Source: Glandiceps talaboti
Lineage: Eukaryota > Hemichordata > Enteropneusta > Spengelidae
DNA: 57,500 nt
Direction: 5' to 3'
Assembly (NCBI RefSeq): GCF_964340395.1
Contig: NC_135560.1
Span: 18,822,598-18,880,097, forward strand
In this document: positions 26,901 to 41,540 of the stretch, one piece after another
Layout: every line of letters begins with the position of its first letter
Position numbering within the stretch: the stretch's first letter is position 1
Translations under genes and position numbers: made by a program
Notes under the pieces: model-generated
Told to the model about the DNA's origin: nothing
Databases searched by the model: none
The model's input: the letters and a program-made list of their open reading frames with translations, nothing else

Positions 26901-27129
26901 CCCTTTCATTCAACACTGTGGTGGAATGAAAAAGAACTACCATGAGTACCAACAAACAAACAAGACTGATTCCAAATCCTCCACAGTAGTTGATAAACTG
27001 AAAGAACAACTTATGGAAGATGACACTGTTAATGAAGCCCTTCGCTATGATTTACAGATTTACAAAAAGGCGACTGAAATATTTGAGAAACAGAAACAAG
27101 TGTATTTCCAAACAATGAAGAGAAATTGA
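23475..27129 (+). CDS. Golgi-type carbohydrate sulfotransferase-like protein (exons 23475-23611, 25977-27129)
   Basis: The predicted product is a 429-residue type II membrane protein that would transfer sulfate from PAPS to a glycan in the Golgi. Exon 1 gives a basic tail (RRRTRH) and one hydrophobic anchor, about residues 19-39. The donor CG|GTATGT and acceptor TTATAG join in phase 2 and rebuild Arg46 (CG|A). The luminal part has [13 protein letters not shown] (residues about 135-147), the 5'-phosphosulfate loop with Lys142. It also has [13 protein letters not shown] (215-227), the 3'-phosphate site, with Arg217 and Ser225 eight apart as is usual in sulfotransferases. [15 protein letters not shown] (331-345) resembles the C-terminal region of heparan-sulfate 2-O/6-O-type enzymes. 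Sequons lie at Asn123 and Asn310. The acceptor sugar cannot be assigned, and no exact orthologue is recognised. The ATG is chosen because it alone supplies the anchor and splices in frame. Confidence 0.85.
23612..25976 (+). other. Intron of the sulfotransferase gene
   Basis: A 2365-bp intron from GTATGT to TTCTTATAG. Its first 320 bp carry a long GA/CAGA array. A DR1-like nuclear-receptor motif lies at 24028-24040, and a poly-C tract near 25882. No further exon was detected. Confidence 0.8.
23662..23926 (+). repeat. (GA)n purine tract with (GGGA) variants and (CAGA)n tail
   Basis: An almost pure purine strand runs over 23662-23830, becoming mixed with CAGA units to 23926. It begins 51 bp after the splice donor of the sulfotransferase gene. 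Open frames rich in Glu/Arg or Ser/Leu across it are artefacts. Confidence 0.97.
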
Positions 27130-28771
27130 TTTGTGATTTAACAGGGTGTTCTTATAAGACCATGGTCGTGGCGTCCTAATTTACAAACTATACACGATGG
27201 CAATAATTTGTCGTTAGAGGATGAGGGCTTTACCTGCTTCTACAGGGATTTGATGATTATTAAATAATTACTGTAAAGTTGGCGAAATTATATTCACATA
27301 GTATTGTCAGAAATGTTCATAGTATTCATGAATATTCTGAGTTCAACACAGTTATAGAATTATCTATTCATAAGCTATTTAAGTTTTGCGCCCCCCCCCC
27401 CCTTCTTCCAGTTGAAATCAAGGGATGTTGCGTCGACCACCACACGTGCTTGTCAAGTACTTATTTCACTTACTCAAGGAGACAAGGTAAAATTTACATC
27501 TTTACATAGCAAGACAAGGACAGATATGAATGAATCACCTAATATCACTGTTTTAGCTTATAATGAAACACTAGTACACCTGCCTTCATTCCTCCGACAT
27601 AGCGACATGTTTTTGGGTTTATCCAGATGTTTTCCTGTTCACATGGTTTATTGTTACTTATACAACACGAGTATTTACTACAAAGGATTAATCTGACAAG
27701 ACTAGTACTGTTATTGTTAAACTTGAATGACTTGTCACTTGACAAAATATTGCTATTGTTATCAACTTGTTGACTTGCTTCATTCATAATTCGCCCGAGT
27801 TCCAACACCTTCAAACCAGACTGTTAAACCGGAACAAATTGCATGGTATTGTGACTGATATTGTATTAAATTTTATTTTATGAAATTTGCAGTTCTGTGA
27901 ACTATGTCAGTAATGTTTTATCAATTATCGTTCAGAAGTACCAGAGGAGAATATTCTTTAGCCGGACAGACTCTTTTTGGTCGTTGAGGGCGCTGTTTTT
28001 AATAGTCTATCACTGTTGCTTCGGCCGTCAATATATACTTGGTACATGAATATGGACAGTAATAAAAAGAGCGCCAATAACGATCATTTTTTTCTGTCTA
28101 GATATTCTTTAAGTTCAGTTTTGTTGTTGAGGTGGTTTTTCATTACATGAAGGTGTACTTAGGGATACGAGAGTCAGGGGCCGGTCAATTTTGAAGTATA
28201 CATACTATTAGGCAGACAGTTAAGGGATGTAAACATTTTTTTATGACAAACTTAAGTACTTGAAAAAATAAGATTTACAAATATGGAATTTTACCATATA
28301 TATGCTGGTTGAAGCCAAATTAACGTACATGTAAACCTTTTAAAGGTCAAAGGTCAAAGATACATATAAAAAGATTGAAAGAACGACAGACATTCCTTTC
28401 AGTATTAATAGTGCTTGAAAGCAATAAGATATCTACAATATTCCGAAGGTATTAGTAGATTTTATCTATTTAAATCAAAGTTCTTTCATGAATGAATTTG
28501 TTGATCAATGCCATCATTCTTGTCTAAAATCAAAGAGAAAATAGCCGAAAAGTTGCAGAAATAAAAATGTGTTTGCACAATTTTTTTTGTAAGAAAGAAT
28601 TCTACTTTAATGATGTGAAATGAGTGACCGAATGACTGTGAACGTGTATTAACTGTATCTTTTAACTGGAAAGTATTTTGAGTGTGTGTCATGTTATCGA
28701 TTTCCCTTCTATCGATTTGGAATGTTTACTAATATTTCGGTCCTATTCACATACTTGGTTTTGTGTACTTG
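27130..28771. other. Downstream of the sulfotransferase gene; 3' UTR of unknown length
   Basis: Possible polyadenylation hexamers are ATTAAA near 27865 and AATAAA at 28061-28066. A perfect DR1 motif lies at 28344-28356. A 10-bp poly-C tract occurs near 27391. No other gene is recognised. Confidence 0.4.
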
Positions 28772-28955
28772 CACACTCACTTGTGAGCTAATATTCTATT
28801 CCAGGATGATAATATTCAATTCTTGGATGATCATACTACAAAATAATGACGTTATTAGGTATTTACGATATTCAAAAAAATACCGTCGCCGATGATTGCT
28901 CCGGAAAATACTATTATCGTCCTGGAATAGAATATTAAGCTCACAAGTGACTGTG
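28772..28955. mobile_element. Fold-back / MITE-like element with about 38-bp inverted termini
   Basis: The left arm (CACTTGTGAGCTAATATTC then TATTCCAGGATGATAATA, 28777-28815) is matched by the complement of the right arm (TATTATCGTCCTGGAATAG then AATATTAAGCTCACAAG, about 28911-28950). There is one single-base insertion and one substitution. The interior of about 95 bp has no coding capacity. The high arm identity suggests fairly recent activity or gene-conversion between the arms. Confidence 0.75.
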
Positions 28956-29556
28956 TATACGAATGAATCTCATGTCCGAGAGTTGACTATGATCTAACTA
29001 ACTGTGTTTCAAATTGGGAGTCTAAAGCCATAGCAGCGCCTACAGCTACGCCCATAGTAACTACATAGTAGTCATTGTGAGCCAAATTAAGTGAGCCAAA
29101 TTAATTGGATAATACTATCGTATCAAATTCTCTCGGGTCAAGCACTGATGTTTTAAGACTGAAATATTTGTCGTTGGTGGCGCTTTCTATAAATCGCTGC
29201 CCTTATATGTATCCACTTTACGTATGTGTGAGGAGCGATAAATTAAAATATCACTCACTTTTACCTATTTTTTTTTTTTTTAAAGAATTCTTTTTATAAT
29301 GGTGAAAGAGATAGTGACTAATTTCTTACAAAAGTTTGGCAAGAATACTTTTAAACGATGTTTACTTGCGACTGATTTAGGAATATTTGATGTGACCATA
29401 ACACACGTCTTTCGTTCAAAAAGTCTGTCAACCATCATAATATACTATGATAAATATGAAATTAATAAAAACATTTCGACAAGATTCATGACATACCTAT
29501 AGAAACAACGACAATGACTATAGTAACTGTAACTAATGTAATATCTATATTAAAAA
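28956..29556. other. Intergenic, nothing recognised
   Basis: AT-rich, with a 14-bp direct duplication (GTGAGCCAAATTAA, about 29078 and 29092) and a poly-T tract near 29270. Short open frames here have no recognisable features. Confidence 0.4.
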
Positions 29557-29594
29557 CAATCAATCAATCAATCAGTCAGTCAGTCAGTCAGTCA

Positions 29595-29628
<34 letters not shown>

Positions 29629-29697
29629 GAGTCAGTCAATCAATCAGTCAGTCAGTCAGTCAGTCAGTCAGTCAGTCAATCAATCAATCAATCAATT
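29557..29697 (+). repeat. (TCAG)n/(TCAA)n tetranucleotide array
   Basis: About 35 tetranucleotide units: TCAA at both ends and TCAG in the middle, with occasional TCAA and other variants inside. Confidence 0.97.
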
Positions 29698-29970
29698 AAT
29701 TAAAAAAAGAATGTACATGTATATGCGCTAGACTCCAAAATCATAATTCTGTTGAATTGCGCCAAATGGTTAATCCCGACACTAGCTTATTTCGCATTCA
29801 CCTCCTTCGTTGTTATATATAACATATATATTATTTCATTTATTAAGACTCAAACTATCTAATAGGCTATGTTAATCTAAGGCTATTAATTATTAGGTTT
29901 TGGGTAGGTGTATACGGATGTTCATAAGTTTATCCAGCAATGAAATGATGTAGGAATGATGAAAATAAAC

Positions 29971-31829
<1,859 letters not shown>

Positions 31830-32236
31830 AAATCTATCCCCCCAGCCATATGTCAGAAATATATCCCCCTCCAGCCATATGTCAGAAATCTATCCCCTTC
31901 AAGCCATGCCAGAAATCTACCCCCTTCCGGCCATATGCCAGAAATCTATCCCCTTCAAGCCATGTCAGAAATATACCCCCTTCCAGCCATACATTGTATG
32001 TCAGAAATCTATCCCCTTCCAGAAATATGTCAGAAATATATTTCATCCCCCCCCCCTCCAGCCATGTCAGAAATATATCCCCTTCCAGCCATGTCAGAAA
32101 TATATCCCCTTCCAGCCATGTCAGAAATATATCCCCTTCCAGCCATGTCAGAAATCTATCCCCTCCAGCCATGTCAGAAATATATCCCCTTCCAGCCATG
32201 TCAGAAATCTATCCCCTTCCAGCCCTTCGAGCCATG
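31830..32236 (+). repeat. 27-bp minisatellite, about 14 copies
   Basis: The unit reads AGCCATGTCAGAAAT then ATATCCCCTTCC. Copies from 32063 onward are almost identical and those to the left more diverged. Several units carry poly-C or ACATTGT insertions (near 31985 and 32045). Because 27 is a multiple of three, all three + frames and one - frame stay open; one frame repeats MSEIYPLPA. No start context, splice sites or flanking coding sequence support translation. Confidence 0.93.
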
Positions 32237-32551
32237 CCAGGTAAACAAGATATGACTACAATAGCCCTGAATGGGTTTCTATTTATTGACTTTTATTCAT
32301 GATTGAAAGAGTTATAGCTGTGGTATATTTCCAAATCTAGGTTATTCTTTATTCGCACAAATTTATCCAGGTTTATCTATATACATTGCATTTTACTGGT
32401 CTCTTTTTTATATATCGATCATAGTTTTGTCTACATGACAGCAGCTCACGTGCACCGTATGTTGTGTCCATGTTTAGTGTTTAGTTTGACTCTACCGAAC
32501 AACGCAGGTTTTCCCCCTCTTGTTATTGGGCAGTGCCTGTTGGATGGTTAA

Positions 32552-32598
<47 letters not shown>

Positions 32599-34662
32599 AT
32601 ATTAAATAAATAAATGTGTCATGTGATGTATTGGTTTTAAAGGAACTGGGCACAAATTACAGGGGGTGTGTTTTGGGCTAGTAGTGGTCTGAGGTTCTGG
32701 GGTAGGGTCACTATTTTTTGTACAACCGGACATTTTTATCACAGATATTCTAATGACAGACGGGGGGGGGGGGGTAAAGCACGGTAAAAGAATTTCACCC
32801 ACCTGATGTTCATTTATAGGTCACATGATAATAAAAGTAAAAGAAAACGTTTGTCGACCTGACACCACTTATCGAGCAGTTGTGAAGTGTTTGTTTCGGA
32901 ATTCCCTTGATGGTCTGAGTTTTATAGTAAACATACTGTATTGAGTAACGTGCTCACGGGGTTGTGTTGCTAAAGCAACCATTGCGATAAATGTGACCAA
33001 GAACACCTCACTTAAGCGCCAGATGTCATTGGTGTCAAAGCGATTTTTGCAAGAGCACAATCAAGATAAACTTTTTAGTGTTTGTTTGTAGTACTGGGAA
33101 TGTATGGCGATCGAATTAACTGTTGCGTCTACCGACAAATTGTATGATATGCACGGTATGTATGTTCATTATTTATATCTTACAATTTCTTTCGAATTTC
33201 CTTTTCTTGTAATTCGAAAACGTGGCGTTTTAACATCAGCCGAAATGAGGTGTAATCGTAGCGTGGCTCTGGGCCATATTGTGATACTTGTAAGCACCAC
33301 GTGTTTTGGGTCAAAAAGTAAGGCTTTTTCAACAAAACTTGTTGAAACTAATGTTACAGTAACTAAAATGGGGATATTCTTTCGGGAGATCGCGACGTAT
33401 TTTCTCTGGAAAGCAACTCACTAAGTCTACAGCTGTATTGACCCTGTCTCATATTATCTCGTATTGTGTCCATGGTGTCTGTCTAGTTGGTTGGTTGACT
33501 ATCTATGTGTCAATACTTAAGTGTTTGAAACAGCAAAGCAAAATCGTCGTCGTAAACCATAGCATCTTTTACGTCACGATGTATCACAGAAGAAAAATAA
33601 GCCTTGCTTTGCGAGAGTGAGCGATATGACAGATCGCGATGTAAACAGGCTGGTCCGTGTCATCAAGAGCCACGCATGTATTTGATTGTTAGGTACTTTG
33701 CAACATATATTGTATAAGGTGACTGACAAAACTCATTCATTTTGGCGAAGATCATGCATACAAATTATCCTCATTTGCATATTAATGAGATTTAAGATAC
33801 ATTTTTTCCTAATGTTTATATTTTGTTTAATATAGGTTGAAAGAGCGCCCTATCCACTCTTTCTGGAATATTCAGTGTCACTTCAACATTTCAATTAAGG
33901 AGAATAAAGACTATTTTTATTAGACTAGTTTACCTGTACCTTATTCTCCCAACTATTCTTGGCATGGTCGTCCAAATCATTAATTACCTAATGATATCAT
34001 ATCCACGGGTCCTTATTATACTCTTAAAGTATATCCTGTGTTTTAATGGGATGTAATTTACAGGCTTTGGTGAAACCATACCCTTTACTCACATAAAATT
34101 CCAATTAACGTTTCCTTCACTGTAAAGCTTTTAAAGCACACGAAGCACACACTATTCTTAGACTACCCAACAGAGACACCTTTCTTTCAAATATTGTTTA
34201 TTCTGTATAACAAATGTATTCTGTGTTACACGTGTATTATGTACTGCTACACGTACACATGCAGCAAGTATTAGATTGGCGGTAACGTGGTGTGTAGAGT
34301 GTGTAGAGTTTTGACACCACTATACACGTGTAGCTGAGAGTTGCAATGTACAATTGATATTAAAACAAAAGAGTTGTATTAGTCTGCACATTTTTTGTCA
34401 CATCATGTTATACTGCAGTGTATAATACCACAAACAAGTATACCATAGGTTGCCATTATCAGAAATGTGTTATGTTGCTTGTCAACATTTGTTACATTTG
34501 TAAAGACTAATTTTAATAGAAAGAGTTGTATTAACTGCAAATAATTATAGTCTCCCATGGATTTATGCGGTGTGCTGAGATACCCTGACGAAATTACATA
34601 TTTCATAGATTATAAATAAACATGTAAAAAGAAAACAAAAATTGTACCAAAAGTAATGTGTT
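32237..34662. other. Gene-poor stretch with an (AATA)n array
   Basis: (AATA)n occupies about 32546-32618. A possible but weak exon lies at 33092-33155 (acceptor TTTGTTTGTAG, donor GTATGT). Otherwise nothing is recognised. Confidence 0.4.
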
Positions 34663-34718
34663 CAGTGATTTTTTGATAAAAAGCAATATTCAGTTATCTT
34701 TTAATAAAAAGCAATATT
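34663..34718 (+). repeat. 28-bp direct duplication
   Basis: Two adjacent 28-bp units each end in ATAAAAAGCAATATT and differ at about five positions near their start. Confidence 0.8.
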
Positions 34719-35000
34719 CAGTTAGAATCATATAGTGTTCTTGTAGCATCTCATAGTAAGGCCTATCAAATGATGTTAAATTATACAGGTGTGTGTGTGT
34801 GGGGGGGGGGTCATTTTGGAAAATGTGTTTTTACTAGGGGTCACTTTTGGCTTTGGTCATCGGAGTTGGGGTGGTCAGTTTGAGAAAACCCATGTTCAAG
34901 TCCAAAACACCCCCCCCCCCCAGTGGGTTGAAAATACCAGGCTCCTTATGATGTGGACATTGGTTTGTTCCCACATATATTAAAGTTTTAATGTTCATTC

Positions 35001-35011
35001 ACGCGCGCGCG

Positions 35012-35076
<65 letters not shown>

Positions 35077-35183
35077 ATGTATGTATGTATGTATGTATGT
35101 ATGTATGTATGTATGTATGTATGTATGTATGTATGTATGTATGTATGTATGTATGTATGTATGTGTATGTGTGCGTGTGCGTG

Positions 35184-35234
<51 letters not shown>

Positions 35235-35235
35235 A
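35001..35235 (+). repeat. (CG)n-(GT)n-(ATGT)n-(CTGT)n compound array
   Basis: ACGCGCGCGCGCG passes into (GT)n to about 35060, then (ATGT)n to about 35166, mixed GT/GC, and (CTGT)n about 35188-35235. The alternating purine-pyrimidine left end is prone to Z-DNA. All long frames across it are repeat artefacts. Confidence 0.97.
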
Positions 35236-36495
35236 CATGTGCATTGCGTATAACAAATGGCAACTCGGTTATAGAGCATGGTACTTTAAGGAGATTGGTC
35301 TATACAGTCAACGTGATGAATGTTAAGATTCTATCCGGTTTAATTTGTACTCAGATTTGACCATGACTGTTTACCAATCTACGATAATGTAGGTAATCTT
35401 TTGCCACTAACACTGAAGGTTGTTAATTTCAAAAACACATCATTGGATTATAGATCATGGCAGTTGATATCGCAAAGCGTCAACCCCAGGCTAGATTCAA
35501 AATGCAATTTAATTAAATTTGGCCATATCGATGAGAAGCATGTATTTATTTTGGATTTTGAATTAATGAATTCGAACAACGTGACGGTATTTTTCTATTT
35601 GAAAAATGATGCGAAACAGCATGTCTCAAGTCCCTCTTAGTAACTTTAATTTTCGAAAAGTGACAGACTTGAACGTGACTTAGTGATCACTTTTTTACAT
35701 TTTATAATTTTTTTTACAATTTATTGAGTTACAAACACTGACTTAGTCTATGTTGTTTCACATTATTTATTCACATCAAAAATGCAAAAAAAAAATGTTT
35801 CACTCATTAATAAAATAAATATGTAATAACACAAATATAAATATAAATATAAATATAAATATAAATATAAATATAAATATAAATATAAATATAAATATAA
35901 ATATGATATATGATCCATGTAGCCGTGTTGCACTATTGGGTGTTCAGTCGGCGATTTCCTCTACTGAATTTAAAAATACCGAATATCACGCCTGACCCCT
36001 ATACAATATTTTCATTCAATAGCGCCAAAAAGTGTCAATCCCCACCGAATGCGCTTGTTAAGAAATAAAATGTCTTGTTCTTGAATTCTGTTGAAAGCAG
36101 GAGACTCTTGTTAGTTGAATGAAGGAAACGCGTTGGTGTGTAAATTGGAGTAGGTCGTCTAATAAGGCTGGAGGTTTGTTATCGAGGACTTGAAGGACAG
36201 GGGAAACATGGGTGAACTAGCTTGAGCGAGGTCTTCAAAAACCATAAGCAAAAATCCAAGGCATCGATGTAATTAAAATGCAATCTACAATACAATATTG
36301 ACCACTTCAAAATTTATTTACATGCAATAATTATAGATTACACACAATACAATTTTCATATTACTGCAGCTTCACTCATAATTGGATCGTCTTCAAAATC
36401 AAATAATTGGTACTTAAGCAATATTTTCATAAGCTTTCATCTTAATCCATTCAGGGTACTGTACATTATCTTGCTAATTAACAATTAACGGGCAA

Positions 36496-36587
<92 letters not shown>

Positions 36588-37490
36588 CAAAAACAAATTT
36601 TTAAATATAAAATCCGTTGAGGTAATGAACAGCATGAAAGGGGAGGTAAATATTTTACATCGATCAAAGATTCAGAGGTTTACAGAATTCACAAGTTTAT
36701 TCGCCCACGTTGCGGGTTTTACTGAAGTACGAGTAGGCAGAAAGGTGTCCAAATCTGATCTCTGGGGAATTATATCTTCTGAACAAGATTTGTTACCTTT
36801 GTGTGACTAGATGCTTTCAACAATGCTTTACAAATAAATATGGCAGTTCTTTGACCATGGTATTTCACCACCTACACCAATTATATTTATTATGTTAGGC
36901 CTAAGCACGAGTCGTTCATGTCGACACCGTGCTTGTAGGATAAACGACTGGCTGAGAGTTACTAGTAAGTGATCAATGACTTAGATGTAAAGGTCAAAAA
37001 TGATTTATTTTACATGATTTATTTCTAATAGTGATGTCAAGTTGATATTCTCTCATTTTGTGGGGGTTTTCTTGACGTTTTTTAGCTGTCTTACATTCTC
37101 ATGACGTCTATCTCATTTCATGTACAGAACACTGAAATAGTGTTACTGTAAAGTAAAGTATTCTAGCGTTCATCGCTTACATCAGATTTTAACAAATACA
37201 AAACAAAGAACGGTCGACAAGAATATAGGACGAAAATGCGTCATCAAAAAAAACACGTGAGAAATATTATATGCTAAGATATATTGGATACACTTATGGT
37301 GATAACCGTGAAGTGTTGTTACAGTTGCAAAAGTATGAAGGCGACCTTTGACCTTTATTCTGAGAGAATTTGAAGAGTTTGAAATATTGATGTATTTAGA
37401 GTAACGCTCAGCACTTACAGTTTCACTTAATCAGTGATTCCTGCATTGGTTCTTTAGACAGGGTTACAGCTGGAATTCAAGATTAGTAAG
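35236..37490. other. Gene-poor stretch with two microsatellites
   Basis: (AAATAT)n lies at about 35832-35904 and (CAGA)n at 36501-36586. A DR1-like motif lies at 37342-37354. The short open frames at 35401-35640 and 36625-36810 show no recognisable domain. Confidence 0.4.
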
Positions 37491-38370
37491 ATTCCTAGAC
37501 TAGGTTCAATATCTACTAGAGTGCACACAGATTCCTAGACCAGGTGCAATATCTGGTAGAGTGCACACAGATTCCTAGACCAGGTGCAATATCTGGTAGA
37601 GTGCACACAGATTCCTAGACCAGGTGCAATATTTGGTAGAGTACACACAGATTCCTAGACCAGGTGCAATGTCTGGTAGAGTGCACACAGATTCCTAGAC
37701 CAGGTGCAATGTCTGGTAGAGTGCACACAGATTCCTAGACTATGTTCAATATCTGGAAGAGTGCACGCAGATTCCTAGACCAGGTGCAATGTCTGGTAGA
37801 GTGCACACAGATTCCTAGACCAGGTGCAATGTCTGGTAGAGTGCACACAGATTCCTAGACCAGGTGCAATGTCTGGTAGAGTGCACACAGATTCCTAGAC
37901 CAGGTGCAATGTCTGGTAGAGTGCACGCAGATTCCTAGACCAGGTGCAATGTCTGGTAGAGTGCACACAGATTCCTAGACCAGGTGCAATGTCTGGTAGA
38001 GTGCACACAGATTCCTAGACCAGGTGCAATGTCTGGTAGAGTGCACACAGATTCCTAGACCAGGTGCAATGTCTGGTAGAGTGCACACATATTCCTAGAC
38101 TATGTTCAATATCTGGTAGAGTGCACACAGATTCCTAGATCAGGTGCAATATGTGGTAGAGTGCCTACAGATTCCTAGACTATGTTCAATATCTGGGAGA
38201 GTGCACACAGATTCCTAGACTATGTTCAATATTTGGTAGAGTGCACACAGATTCCTAGACCAGGTGCAATATCTGGTAGAGTGCCCACAGATTCCTAGAC
38301 TATGTTCAATATCTGGTAGAGTGCACACAGATTCCTAGACTATGTTCAATATCTGGTAGAGTGCACACAG
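37491..38370 (+). repeat. 40-bp minisatellite, exactly 22 copies without indels
   Basis: Twenty-two head-to-tail units of exactly 40 bp occupy 880 bp. Each begins ATTCCTAGAC, has a ten-base variable block, and ends with GTCTGGTAGA or ATCTGGTAGA then GTGCACACAG. Two variant blocks occur. CAGGTGCAAT is in units 2-6, 8-15, 17 and 20. TATGTTCAAT is in units 7, 16, 18, 19, 21 and 22, with a hybrid TAGGTTCAAT in unit 1. CAGGTGCAAT units in the middle carry GTCTGG, while those nearer the ends carry ATCTGG or close variants. Confidence 0.97.
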
Positions 38371-39463
<1,093 letters not shown>

Positions 39464-40769
39464 CGACGTCTGTTCACTACACAACTATCACTATCGAATG
39501 AGTTCACTGACTCCTAAAACACAAAACCATTCGGCAATCTGACCACGTTACGTCAGAACAATGAAGTCGCTATTAAGTTCCTACGAAATACTCCACTGTT
39601 TTCAATCTCATTTTTAAAAAAAACGTTCAAATATAAATCCTCTTTCAGTTGCTGTTACCATGGCAATATTTTCCATACTTAAGATGAAAAAGGTGTTTAG
39701 AATAATTGCTGTAGGTGCTTGATATATGTGTTTATGATATCGTTGTTATCCGAACTGTGTCCGCTGAAAATCAATGCAAGACCTTCTGCTAGGACTGGTT
39801 TAGAACTGGTTTCCGAAAGCCTATTAACAATCATCAGAAATTTAGATTAACAATAACACTGCAGATGTAACTCTAACTGTTCTATGCTTTTTTGCACTTG
39901 TGCAATCAGATAGTCTACAGTCTAAGCTTTTTGTTATTGTGCAATCAGTCTGTCTGCTGCGATCGTTGTCGAGATTATCATACAAAAAGATTCCAAAACG
40001 TATGACATTTATCTAAACTGGGTACTAGGAGGTAAAACGGGACATTTTTCTGTCTTGTCACTATGTAGCAACATCTATCATCTCAACGTGTATGATTCTA
40101 TATTTACCTCCATACAAGTTCAAGTTCACGACTGTAAATCTTGATTTTAATTATCTTGAACCAATCGCACATCAATGTTCATCCCAAGTATAGCTAAACA
40201 GAATTAATTGGATTGGTAATACAATGTATGTTAAGATAAGCATCAAAACAATTTCCTGGCATAAAAATTGTTTTGAGGTTTAACGCTAGTTCTGTCTTGT
40301 ATGTGAGTTTGCGGCCCTTGCAACACATCAAGGATCATTGTCTTCTGATTACGTCCACATCAAAATTACTGCTAAATGTCAACCAACTAAAATCAAATAT
40401 CACATAAAAAAGAAACATGATTATACACTTACAGCAAAAGATTGCACTTTTTAATAATCCAATCTGTTTGCATATTCAATACGGAATGAATTAAGAGATT
40501 CACAACCAATTTAATACTGTATTATGACATTTTAGTTTATACTGTTTAAGTTTACACTGGGGACTTGGGTATCAGACTAGTTTCATGACGTGAGATTGAG
40601 GGGAGGGGTACTCCCATAAAAGACGGGTCTGCCACCCTTATTAGTCAATTTTTGCGTTTGTATATTAAAACACACTGACATTGGATTGATCAAACTTTAT
40701 CTTTCAATGTATATGTGTAAACATTTTTTTCAGTACAGTCTCGTCACAAAACATTGAACTGCATTCCGC
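39464..40769. other. Intergenic, nothing recognised
   Basis: AT-rich unique-looking DNA. No exon with good splice signals was seen on either strand. Confidence 0.4.
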
Positions 40770-41143
40770 CCACATTTCATAACACCATGCCACACTACAC
40801 TGCATCACATCACTATGCATCACCTCACGCCATGTCTCATAACACCATTATATCACACTACATCACATGAAAACACAACTCACTGTGCCAAACGTTATTT
40901 AACCTAACTGCATCACATAACATTACACGGTATCACACGATGTTAACAGTTCAACTCATTACATCACACCGAGCCACATTGCATCATATTAATACTGTAT
41001 CGCCTCACACTATATCTCAACAGTGCATCACCACATCACACCACTACACACCACTACACTACACTACACTACACTACACTACACTACACTACACTACACT
41101 ACACAACACAACACAACACAACACAACACAACACAACACAACA
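40770..41143 (+). repeat. Degenerate ATCAC/ACACT pentamer region ending in (ACACT)n and (ACACA)n
   Basis: From 40770 to about 41040 the sequence is rich in loose CATCACAT/CACTAC units. It then becomes (ACACT)n at about 41053-41100 and (AACAC)n at 41101-41143. The gradient suggests an old array with a recently expanded end. Confidence 0.85.
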
Positions 41144-41310
41144 TATCACAACAAACGTCAGAAATTGTTTAATGTATTCCATGTGTAAAGAAGCCGTGAA
41201 AAAGCAGTACATCCAATCAAATGCCTCCCTTTAGTCCTACTACATTCATTCTTTGGCATGTTACATTAATGTGGCACTTTTGTATACACCCATTTCATCC
41301 TTCGCTATTA

Positions 41311-41380
<70 letters not shown>

Positions 41381-41391
41381 GCCTGTGTGTA

Positions 41392-41451
<60 letters not shown>

Positions 41452-41540
41452 GATCCGTATGTGTGTGTATGTATGTATGTATGTATGTATGTATGTATGT
41501 ATGTATGTATGTATGTATGTATGTATGTATGTATGTATGT
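41311..41540 (+). repeat. (CTGT)n and (GTAT)n arrays
   Basis: (CTGT)n occupies 41311-41449 with one GCCTGTGTGTAT interruption, followed by (GTAT)n at 41461-41540. The Cys/Leu/Ser/Val-rich frames are artefacts. Confidence 0.97.

Noticed and set aside
37491-38370. CRISPR-like array
   Set aside because: The 40-bp units are contiguous with no unique spacers, and the setting is animal nuclear DNA; it is a minisatellite.
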